In this document: piece after piece, positions 6,503-11,709 of the stretch | How the letters are laid out: every line of letters begins with the position of its first letter | How positions within the stretch are numbered: the stretch's first letter is position 1 | Notes under the pieces: model-generated | Database searches by the model: none | The model's input: the letters and a program-made list of their open reading frames with translations, nothing else | What the model was told of the DNA's origin: nothing | Made by a program: the position numbers and the translations under genes | NCBI GenBank assembly: GCA_934500855.1 | Contig: CAKSUH010000025.1 | Span: forward strand, 1-11,709 | Origin: an uncultured Eubacteriales bacterium | GTDB lineage: Bacteria > Bacillota > Clostridia > Oscillospirales > CAG-272 | Length of the DNA stretch: 11,709 bases | Direction of reading: 5' to 3'

Positions 6503-7936
6503 TTATCGGTTTGCCACCGTATAGGTTGTGCCGTCCTTGGTATCAATCAGCGTCACGCCCATTGCGGTCAGTTCGGCGCGGATGCGGTCGGCTTCGGCGT
6601 AGTTCTTCGCCGCCTTTGCCTGCTTACGCGCTTCGATCATGCCCTCGATCTTTTCCGCCAGTTCTGCGGGAATTTCGGGCTTTGCCGGCTCTGCGTTTTC
6701 CTCGCGCAGTTTCTCTGCGTTCTCGCACAGGTTCAGGCAGAGAACCTTGTCATACTCCCGCAGGAGTGCCAGCTTGGTTGCACCGTTGGTTTTGGCTTTG
6801 AGGACATCGTAGACCGCCGTGACCGCCAACGAGGTATTGAGGTCGTTATCCAGCGCCGCGACGAATTTTGCGCGTTCGGCATCGAATGCGGCTTGGTCGA
6901 CCTGTTCGCCGTCCTTCAGCGCGGCGATTTTGGCAATCAGCTTGTGATACGCGGTCTTTGCGTTGTCCATGTTCTCATAGGAAAAGACCAGCGATTTGCG
7001 GTAATGCGACTGCAGGCAGAAGAAGCGGTAGACCATTGGGTCATAGCCCTTTTCGGCAAGCAGGGAGAGCGTGAGAAATTCGCCCTTGGATTTGCTCATT
7101 TTGCCAGAAGTGGTGTTGAGGTGGAGGACATGGAACCAATAGTTGCACCACTTATGCCCCAGATAGGCTTCGCTCTGCGCGATTTCGTTGGTATGGTGGG
7201 GGAATGCGTTATCGATGCCGCCGCAGTGGATATCGAGGTATTCGCCGAGGTATTTCATGCTGATGCAGGAGCACTCGATATGCCACCCGGGGTAGCCGAC
7301 GCCCCACGGGCTGTCCCATTTCAGCTCCTGTGCGTCAAACTTGGACTTGGTGAACCAGAGGACGAAGTCCGCTTTATTGCGCTTATTGCCATCCTCCTCC
7401 ACGCCCTCGCGGACGCCGACTGCGAGGTCCTCCTCCTCAAAATTATGGAACACATAGTATTGCTTGAGTTTGGAGGTATCGAAATAGATGTTTCCGCCCG
7501 CCTCGTAAGCGTAGCCCTTTTCAATCAGCGCTTCGATGACCCTGATGAAGTCCGCGATGCACCCTGTTGCGGGTTGGACGACATCGGGGGTACGGATATT
7601 CAGCTTTTTGCAGTCCTCAAAGAAGCAGTCGGTATAGTATTTCGCGATCTCCATGACGGTTTTATGCTCGCGCTTTGCGCCCTTGAGCATTTTATCCTCG
7701 CCCGTATCCGCGTCGGAGGTGAGGTGACCGACATCCGTGATATTCATGACGCGTTTGACTTCGTACCCCGAGAAGCGGAGGTAGCGGTCCAGCACATCCT
7801 CCATGATATAGGTTCTGAGGTTTCCGATATGGGCGAAGTGGTAGACCGTCGGTCCGCAGGTGTACATTTTCACTTTCCCCGGCTCGTTCGGCACGAACTC
7901 TTCTCTTGTTCTTGACAGCGAATTATATAAAATCAT
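6503..7936 (-). CDS. cysS: cysteine--tRNA ligase
   Basis: This 477-residue class I aminoacyl-tRNA synthetase charges tRNA-Cys with cysteine in the cytoplasm. It has the family's normal length. The HIGH motif appears as HIGN (36-39) and the second signature as KMSKS (279-283). The catalytic zinc ligands are C27 in MYTCGPTVY, C222 in HIECS, H247 or H248 in the PHHTNE motif, and E251. A helical DALR-type domain and an anticodon-binding tail complete the protein. The start has an AAAGGAG ribosome-binding site 8 nt upstream. I looked for a T-box leader, common before cysS in Bacillota, and found no AGGGTGGNACCGCG-like element. The 490 bp upstream are instead filled by a hairpin-rich repeat, in which no convincing promoter is visible. 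gtrA-like and the S41 gene follow in the same operon. Confidence 0.98.
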   Translation of the reverse strand: MILYNSLSRTREEFVPNEPGKVKMYTCGPTVYHFAHIGNLRTYIMEDVLDRYLRFSGYEVKRVMNITDVGHLTSDADTGEDKMLKGAKREHKTVMEIAKYYTDCFFEDCKKLNIRTPDVVQPATGCIADFIRVIEALIEKGYAYEAGGNIYFDTSKLKQYYVFHNFEEEDLAVGVREGVEEDGNKRNKADFVLWFTKSKFDAQELKWDSPWGVGYPGWHIECSCISMKYLGEYLDIHCGGIDNAFPHHTNEIAQSEAYLGHKWCNYWFHVLHLNTTSGKMSKSKGEFLTLSLLAEKGYDPMVYRFFCLQSHYRKSLVFSYENMDNAKTAYHKLIAKIAALKDGEQVDQAAFDAERAKFVAALDNDLNTSLAVTAVYDVLKAKTNGATKLALLREYDKVLCLNLCENAEKLREENAEPAKPEIPAELAEKIEGMIEARKQAKAAKNYAEADRIRAELTAMGVTLIDTKDGTTYTVANR

Positions 7937-7953
7937 GGTGTTTCTCCTTTGTT

Positions 7954-7967
7954 AAGACCTAAGACCT
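7954..7967. repeat. tandem 7-bp repeat AAGACCT
   Basis: AAGACCT occurs twice without a gap (7954-7960, 7961-7967) at the cysS-proximal edge of the hairpin-rich element. It leads straight into the first hairpin TTGGGAC-tct-GTCCCAA. Confidence 0.6.
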
Positions 7968-8420
7968 TGGGACTCTGTCCCAAACCCTGCTTAGAAAACT
8001 TTTGAAAAAGTTTTCTAAGGACTTTCAAAACTTTAACCTAATTGGATTTTGGGTTCTGTCTTTATATTGTGCTGATTTTGATGTAGCCGTATTCCGTGCT
8101 GCTATTTCCGGCTGCTCCCGCGCAAAATCCCGACCAGCGGGATTTTGTCGGCGGCAACTTGTTGCCTCGCCTCGCTCCCGCTACCGGATAGAAATGGTAG
8201 GGGAGTTGGTTGCTGACTTGGCGGAACGACCCATGTGTCGTTCCGCACCGGTTGTCGGTTACTTTGCAATGCTTGGTTTATCTCTCACGGAACGCTGTAC
8301 GCTCTGCGCCGTTTTCCAACCAAATGTCAGTGGCACGATGTTCGCACCCTCCCCATAAATGCGTTGAAAGTTCTTGGGGAGTCCAGAGGGGCTTCTTTCA
8401 AGAAGCCCCTTTGGCGCATC
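7954..8420. repeat. hairpin-rich non-coding element with inverted hairpin ends
   Basis: This stretch holds no believable gene but six hairpins. They are: 7967-7983 (TTGGGAC/GTCCCAA); 7990-8019 (14-nt arms, CTTAGAAAACTTTT and complement); 8123-8147 (CAAAATCCCG/CGGGATTTTG); 8153-8166 (GGCAAC/GTTGCC); 8221-8246 (GCGGAACGAC/GTCGTTCCGC); and 8383-8414 (15-bp stem with one G-U, around AGGGGCTTCTT). The outer modules are related and face each other. Read inward, both have a hairpin whose tip is TTGAAA, then GGACT, then ACTTTCAA (8021-8028 on plus; 8371-8364 on minus). This layout suggests a mobile or repeated non-coding unit (MITE/REP-like) rather than ordinary spacer. No transposase is present. A structured RNA is the alternative. 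Confidence 0.6.
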
Positions 8421-8429
8421 TTCGCGTCC

Positions 8430-8990
8430 CTACCGCTTTTTGACGGAGAAGCCGAAAGAGCCGAGACGGCGACCGAGAGCGAAATAGTCGCCGTGCGCGT
8501 AGGCAAGGAGGTCGGCGCGCTCCAAGCGGAGCTTTCCGTCGCGGTCAAGCAAGGCTTCGTCCACATCGACCGCAACAATGTCGGCAAGGAACATCTCGTG
8601 CGTTCCGAGCGGGACGCGGTCGAATACGCGGCATTCAAGTGAGAGCGGACTTTCGGCAAGCAGGGGACATCGGACCTCGGTTGCCGCTTCGGGGGTCAGA
8701 TGAAAGCGCTTGAACTTGTCCACCTTGCGACCCGTGTAGACCCCGCAGGAGTCGGTCGCGCGGACAAGCGCCGAGGTCGTCAGGTTAATGACGAATTCGC
8801 CGCTTTCTCCGATCAGCTCATAGGAATAGCGGGACGGACGAACCGAAATATAGGTTTTCGGCGGGGAGGTGTTGATGATACCCGTCCATGCCACCGTGAA
8901 AACATTTTGGCGGTCGCCCGAGGCGCAGGTGACCAGCACGGGCGGGACGGGTGCCAGAAGCGCGCCGCCCTTCCATTGAATCTTGCTCAT
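8430..8990 (-). CDS. flavin reductase family (FMN-binding) protein
   Basis: This 186-residue protein has the split-barrel FMN-binding fold of flavin reductase-like / DIM6-NTAB proteins. The N-terminal half has the family pattern: PPVLVTCASGDRQNVFTVAWTGIINTSPPKTYISVRPSRYSYELI, with N29 and T32 in the FMN-contact region, then GEFVINLTT. These proteins bind FMN and may pass electrons from NAD(P)H to flavin or another acceptor; the natural partner cannot be told. An AAAGGAG ribosome-binding site lies 5 nt upstream of the ATG. The start is 15 nt after the stop of the E2-like gene, so the two are one transcription unit. It has no canonical terminator: the strong hairpin at 8383-8414 follows the stop by 15 nt but has no T-run. 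Confidence 0.88.
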   Translation of the reverse strand: MSKIQWKGGALLAPVPPVLVTCASGDRQNVFTVAWTGIINTSPPKTYISVRPSRYSYELIGESGEFVINLTTSALVRATDSCGVYTGRKVDKFKRFHLTPEAATEVRCPLLAESPLSLECRVFDRVPLGTHEMFLADIVAVDVDEALLDRDGKLRLERADLLAYAHGDYFALGRRLGSFGFSVKKR

Positions 8991-9005
8991 ATGTACTCCT
9001 TTGCT

Positions 9006-9905
9006 TCAGAGAATGTCCTCGCAAACCGTTTCGGGCTTGACTTCCAGCAGCTCGGGATTTTCCGCGTGCCGTTTGATGATTTTGAACGCCGAGGCGTAGT
9101 AGTAGCCGTCGCAGATGCGCTCGTCGGTTACAACCTTCAGCTCAATGCACTTGCGCGTGGAAACCCTGCCGTCCGCATCGCAGATCACCTCGGAACGCCG
9201 CCCGCCGTAGGAAAAGAACACGGGAAGGTTGCCGAAGTTGTAGATGTGGTGGTAGATCGGGCGGATGCCGAGCGAACCCATGCTGGTAACGATCATGGTC
9301 CCGTGGAAAGGGGAGAGGCGCAGAATTTTGCGCGGCATGATGCCGAAATAATCCAGAAAACGCAACAGACCGATGGTCCAGCGGCAGAACAGTCCGGGAA
9401 TCAGAGACAGGATTTTGTTGAGACGGTCGAACTCGTTGCGGTCGTCGGGGGCTTCCCGGACTGCGGATACAACGCGGTCAAATTTTTCGTAGACCTCGTC
9501 TACCGTGTCGTCCGGCTCAAAATCGACCTTGATGCAGGTGTCGGGGGAGTCAATCGACATCCGCTTCTTGACCACCATCACAATCTGAATGCCCTTGCGG
9601 GCGTAGATCCTCTGTCCGCTGACAAAGCGGTTGAGAGCGGGGCGCTGGGAGATGGCGCGGATGTAAGAGGCAATGAGAATGTGCAGAAAGCTGAAATTCG
9701 TCATGCCTGCGCGAACCTTTTCGCGACAGAAGAGGTCGGTTTTTGTCATGTCAATGGAATCGGCGAAGCAGTTGCAGGCGTCGGCGCGTTGGGGCATGAT
9801 GTAAGGCATCATGCGCGTCATGGGGTTGACGGTACGGAGCCTGTAGCCGTCCGGGCGGTCGCCCCAATGCCACCGACGCGTTTTTTTGGTGGAGGTGTTT
9901 TTCAT
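9006..9905 (-). CDS. E2/CAT-fold acyltransferase-like protein with altered active site
   Basis: This 299-residue protein looks like the catalytic domain of 2-oxo acid dehydrogenase E2 subunits, related in fold to chloramphenicol acetyltransferase. The clues are TNFSFLHILIASYIRAISQRPALNRFVSGQRIYARKGIQI (69-108), a middle helix region, then PFHGTMIVTSMGSLGI (199-214) and KVVTDERICDG (257-267). The family active-site motif is HxxxDG; here it reads E262-R-I-C-D-G, so the catalytic His is Glu while Asp266 and Gly267 remain. There is no lipoyl or peripheral-subunit-binding domain and no E1/E3 gene nearby. It is therefore unlikely to be a working E2; it may use other chemistry or have a binding role. 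The ATG follows a GAGAGG ribosome-binding site by 6 nt. It heads a two-gene unit with the flavin reductase. Confidence 0.78.
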   Translation of the reverse strand: MKNTSTKKTRRWHWGDRPDGYRLRTVNPMTRMMPYIMPQRADACNCFADSIDMTKTDLFCREKVRAGMTNFSFLHILIASYIRAISQRPALNRFVSGQRIYARKGIQIVMVVKKRMSIDSPDTCIKVDFEPDDTVDEVYEKFDRVVSAVREAPDDRNEFDRLNKILSLIPGLFCRWTIGLLRFLDYFGIMPRKILRLSPFHGTMIVTSMGSLGIRPIYHHIYNFGNLPVFFSYGGRRSEVICDADGRVSTRKCIELKVVTDERICDGYYYASAFKIIKRHAENPELLEVKPETVCEDIL

Positions 9906-9919
9906 CGGTTCCTCTCTTT

Positions 9920-9936
9920 CGGATTTGTGAAATCCG
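9920..9936 (-). other. leader hairpin before the E2-like gene
   Basis: CGGATTT (9920-9926) and AAATCCG (9930-9936) form a perfect 7-bp stem with a 3-nt loop. It lies in the 5' leader of the minus-strand transcript, just before the ribosome-binding site. It could affect mRNA stability or translation; no known regulatory RNA is recognised. Confidence 0.45.
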
Positions 9937-9961
9937 CTTCATAAAAATGAATACAACCTTT

Positions 9962-9990
9962 ATTATAAACAAAAAAGGCGGAATATGCAA
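9962..9990 (-). promoter_or_regulatory. sigma-A promoter of the E2-like/flavin reductase unit
   Basis: On the minus strand TTGCAT (9990-9985) and TATAAT (9967-9962) have a 17-bp spacer. Transcription would begin about 50 nt before the ATG at 9905. Confidence 0.75.
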
Positions 9991-10019
9991 GGGCTTTCGC
10001 GAAAAAAAACGGGTTTGGG

Positions 10020-10048
10020 TTGAAAAAAGTGCAAAAATATGGTATACT
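10020..10048 (+). promoter_or_regulatory. sigma-A promoter of rnhA
   Basis: TTGAAA (10020-10025) and TATACT (10043-10048) are spaced by 17 bp. It is divergent from the E2-like gene promoter, with about 30 bp between the two -35 boxes. The leader to the rnhA ATG is about 30 nt. Confidence 0.75.
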
Positions 10049-10083
10049 GATACCGATTGCGGACAGAAACGAGGGGACAACGG

Positions 10084-10521
10084 ATGAAAAAAGTGGAAAT
10101 CTATACAGACGGCGCCTGCAGCGGAAACCCCGGTCCCGGCGGCTGGGGGGCGGTGCTGGTCTGGAACGGACACGAAAAGGAGCTGTCCGGGGGCGAGGCG
10201 GAGACAACGAACAACCGCATGGAGCTGACGGCAGTCATCGAGGCGCTTGCGGCTTTGCGCGAGCCTTGCGAGGTGGTTCTGACCTCGGATTCCAAATATG
10301 TGATCGACGCGCTGTCGCTCGGCTGGGCGGAGGGATGGCGCGCGAGAGGGTGGAGGAAGGCGGACCGAAGCCCCGCCCTGAATGCGGATCTTTGGGAGAG
10401 ACTGCTGGAACTGGTTTCCCGCCATCATATGACCTATGTGTGGGTAAAAGGTCATGCGGGACACCCTTACAACGAGCGCTGCGACCGTCTGGCGGTGGCG
10501 TATACGAAGGCGGAACAGTAA
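10084..10521 (+). CDS. rnhA: ribonuclease HI
   Basis: This 145-residue protein is a bacterial RNase HI, which cuts the RNA strand of RNA-DNA hybrids and so removes R-loops and primer RNA. All catalytic residues are in place and nearly share E. coli numbering: D9 ([14 protein letters not shown]), E47 (NNRMELTAV), D69 (TSDSKYV), H124 (VKGHAGH) and D134 (NERCDRLA). The basic protrusion region ([12 protein letters not shown], about 86-97) is also present. A GAGGGG ribosome-binding site precedes the ATG by about 7 nt, and upstream in-frame starts lack one. It has its own promoter and no close partner gene. No rho-independent terminator follows. Confidence 0.97.
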   Translation: MKKVEIYTDGACSGNPGPGGWGAVLVWNGHEKELSGGEAETTNNRMELTAVIEALAALREPCEVVLTSDSKYVIDALSLGWAEGWRARGWRKADRSPALNADLWERLLELVSRHHMTYVWVKGHAGHPYNERCDRLAVAYTKAEQ

Positions 10522-10743
10522 GGAGACGCCGCGGGGCGCAGGATCGGCGCACGGCGATGAAAAGAAACAGCCGAAAGCGGGACGCGGAAGCCGGAGAGAT
10601 CGGTCGGTCGCTTTTGCGGGAAAAACGGATTCGTCGGAAAATCTTTCGGTTGGGATAATATACAAAGTTTTTGGCAAATACTTTAGATGCAATGATTCTG
10701 TTTTGTGCAAAAGGGAGAAAAAACGGGGAATTTTTATTGCACC
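10522..10743. other. gene-poor spacer between rnhA and the rpsL promoter
   Basis: The first 100 bp are GC-rich and purine-rich, the next 80 bp are AT-rich. A 33-codon frame at 10557-10658 encodes a strongly basic peptide (MKRNSRKRDAEAGEIGRSLL...) but has no good ribosome-binding site. I see no terminator, tRNA or recognisable RNA here. Confidence 0.5.
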
Positions 10744-10772
10744 TTGACAAAACAGGGGTTGCGTGATATAAT
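10744..10772 (+). promoter_or_regulatory. consensus promoter of the rpsL-rpsG operon
   Basis: TTGACA (10744-10749) and TATAAT (10767-10772) are both perfect with a 17-bp spacer, fitting a highly expressed ribosomal protein operon. The start point would be near 10779. Confidence 0.93.
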
Positions 10773-10778
10773 AAACTG

Positions 10779-10902
10779 TATTTGTTTGCGCAATGCCCGT
10801 ACTATGTCCGGGCGCGGGACAAGTATCTTACCCTGACAGTTCATTCGACCAACGGTCGGGTGTCTGTATAAACATTAAATTCTGAAGAAGGAGGAAAATG
10901 TC
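10779..10902 (+). promoter_or_regulatory. structured 5' leader of rpsL, possible autoregulatory site
   Basis: The leader is about 125 nt. It contains GCCCG (10795-10799)/CGGGC (10809-10813), and a two-part stem in which GACA (10835-10838) pairs with TGTC (10861-10864) around the inner hairpin CGACC-aac-GGTCG (10846-10858). Alternative pairing of CCCG with CGGG at 10815-10818 is possible. It ends with AAGGAGG (10888-10894) 8 nt before the ATG. Ribosomal protein operons are often controlled by a leader bound by one of their products (S7 in E. coli str). I do not recognise a named leader class, so its regulatory role is inferred. Confidence 0.45.
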
Positions 10903-11322
10903 ATGCCAACCTTTAACCAGCTTGTCAGACAGGGTCGCGGTGAGAAGGACTACAAGTCCAAGGCACCTGTGCTTCAGAAGGGCTTCAACTCCCTGAAGAA
11001 CGCGGCAGTCGACCAGTCTGCACCCCAGAAGAGGGGCGTTTGCACCAAGGTGTCCACCACCAGCCCGAAGAAGCCGAACTCCGCAATGAGAAAGATCGCG
11101 AGAGTGCGTCTTACCAACGGTCTGGAAGCAACCGTCTACATTCCGGGAATCGGACACAACCTGCAGGAACACTCCGTCGTGCTCATCCGCGGCGGCCGTG
11201 TCAGAGACCTGCCGGGTGTGCGTTACCACATCATTCGCGGAACTCTGGATGCACAGGGCGTTGCAAACCGCCAGCAGGGTCGCTCCAAGTACGGAGCAAA
11301 AGTCGCAAAGAAGAAGAAATAA
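10903..11322 (+). CDS. rpsL: 30S ribosomal protein S12
   Basis: This 139-residue protein is S12, which helps decode mRNA in the 30S A site. It matches the family end to end: [62 protein letters not shown] and QGRSKYGAK. The insertion between residues about 22-38 ([15 protein letters not shown]) is the Bacillota-type extra segment relative to the 124-residue E. coli protein. K56 corresponds to E. coli K43 and is unchanged. The E. coli K88 position is Arg here (R101, codon AGA at 11203-11205), which in other bacteria gives streptomycin resistance. D102, the site of methylthiolation in some species, is kept. It is followed after 154 bp by rpsG, the standard str order. rpoC is not upstream; rnhA is. 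Confidence 0.98.
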   Translation: MPTFNQLVRQGRGEKDYKSKAPVLQKGFNSLKNAAVDQSAPQKRGVCTKVSTTSPKKPNSAMRKIARVRLTNGLEATVYIPGIGHNLQEHSVVLIRGGRVRDLPGVRYHIIRGTLDAQGVANRQQGRSKYGAKVAKKKK

Positions 11323-11476
11323 TCCGGATTTGCGCAAAACCGAAAAGCACGCTTAGCCCGTTCCCGTAATCCTTTCATAAATTTAATGTTTATATGGAAT
11401 TACCGACGCGGCGCTTACAAGAGTATGTTTTTTGAGTACCAATGATCTCATAATTTTAATGAAGGAGGGAAGTACA
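11323..11476. other. rpsL-rpsG spacer
   Basis: The 154 bp between the two ribosomal genes turn from mixed to AT-rich and end in the rpsG ribosome-binding site. TTGAGT (11432) and TAATTT (11451) are only 13 bp apart, so they do not make a convincing promoter. No terminator is visible, so read-through from rpsL is expected. The spacer is long for this gene pair and could hold an S7 binding site, but I cannot identify one. Confidence 0.4.
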
Positions 11477-11709
11477 GTGCCGAGAAGAGGTCGTATTACC
11501 AAAAGAGATGTATTGCCGGATCCGTTGTACGGTTCCAAGCTCGTGACGAAACTCGTCAACAATGTGATGTATGACGGCAAAAAAGGTGTGGCACAGACCA
11601 TCGTCTACGACGCATTCAAGATCGTAGAGGAAAAGCTGGGTCAGGACCCGCTGGAGGTGTTCCAGCAGGCTCTCGAAAATGTGATGCCCGTTCTGGAGGT
11701 CAAGGCTCG
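11477..11709 (+). CDS. rpsG: 30S ribosomal protein S7 (5' part, cut by window end)
   Basis: A GTG start at 11477 follows GGAGGG (11464-11469) by 7 nt. The first 77 codons read as S7: [20 protein letters not shown], then [33 protein letters not shown], then [22 protein letters not shown]7 nucleates assembly of the 30S head by binding 16S rRNA. The frame is intact to the end of the window and about half the gene is present. Its place after rpsL is the normal str order (rpsL-rpsG-fusA-tuf). Confidence 0.97.
   Translation, partial: MPRRGRITKRDVLPDPLYGSKLVTKLVNNVMYDGKKGVAQTIVYDAFKIVEEKLGQDPLEVFQQALENVMPVLEVKA

Noticed and set aside
6122..7915. A 597-codon open frame on the plus strand opposite cysS and gtrA-like
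   Set aside because: It is the mirror frame of cysS, which is certain from its motifs. The open frame comes from the GC-rich third positions of the real gene, and the translation matches nothing.
8383..8414. Rho-independent terminator of the flavin reductase gene
   Set aside because: The stem is strong, but on the minus strand it is followed by ACTCCCC and not by a T-run; it fits better as the end hairpin of the repeat element.
7937..8429. T-box riboswitch for cysS
   Set aside because: No AGGGTGGNACCGCG-like motif and no terminator/antiterminator pair with a T-run was found upstream of cysS.
8700..9944. A 414-codon plus-strand frame and, at 9751-10710, a 319-codon minus-strand frame
   Set aside because: They lie opposite the E2-like/flavin reductase genes and rnhA respectively, have no ribosome-binding sites and look like low-complexity antisense translations.
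10557..10658. A small basic 33-residue protein after rnhA
   Set aside because: There is no good ribosome-binding site and no recognisable similarity; GC-rich spacer often yields such Arg-rich frames. It would need ribosome profiling or conservation to be believed.

Overview
The window looks like chromosomal DNA from a Clostridia-type Bacillota, probably an Oscillospiraceae/Ruminococcaceae-like gut anaerobe. Three things point there: S12 carries the roughly 13-residue N-terminal insertion typical of Bacillota, ribosome-binding sites are strong (AAGGAGG, AAAGGAG), and most promoters are near-consensus sigma-A type with 17-18 bp spacers. This is inferred from sequence features alone; no database search was possible.

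Layout. (1) 58-3400: a divergent sugar-utilisation module. A GH42 beta-galactosidase (minus) faces a PocR-domain AraC-family regulator (plus) that starts at TTG. Their two promoters lie about 120 bp apart around a set of ATTCTGC repeats, and the regulator side ends at a strong terminator. (2) 3423-4136: a tRNA-Ser(GCU) with a perfect promoter and its own terminator. Downstream of it are phased TGTAA repeats, a second terminator and a short orphan resembling a phage terminase small subunit, which looks like an old integration scar. (3) 4250-7936 (minus): an apparent operon cysS - gtrA-like - S41 peptidase lipoprotein, with 10-nt and 2-nt gaps. (4) 7950-8420: a gene-free stretch of about 470 bp holding six hairpins. 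The two outer hairpins are related and face each other, so the whole looks like a compact non-coding repeat element. (5) 8430-9990 (minus): an E2/CAT-fold acyltransferase-like protein whose catalytic His position is Glu, followed 15 nt later by a flavin reductase. (6) 10020-10521: rnhA (RNase HI) on plus with its own promoter. (7) 10744 to the end: the start of the str operon, rpsL and then rpsG (cut by the window end), behind a consensus promoter and a structured leader of about 125 nt.

How the parts work together. The first module probably takes up the job of hydrolysing beta-galactosides under control of the neighbouring regulator. cysS, rnhA, rpsL, rpsG and the tRNA are translation and replication housekeeping genes. 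The lipoprotein peptidase, the GtrA-like protein and the E2-like/flavin reductase pair are accessory and of unknown substrate.

The points most worth a second look are the hairpin-bounded element at 7954-8420, the S12 residue Arg101 at the position of E. coli K88 (a classic streptomycin-resistance site), the His-to-Glu change in the E2-like protein, the S41 lipoprotein with a DxDGDG insert and no general-base Lys, and the repeat cluster beside tRNA-Ser. I did not find a clearly new multi-gene system.
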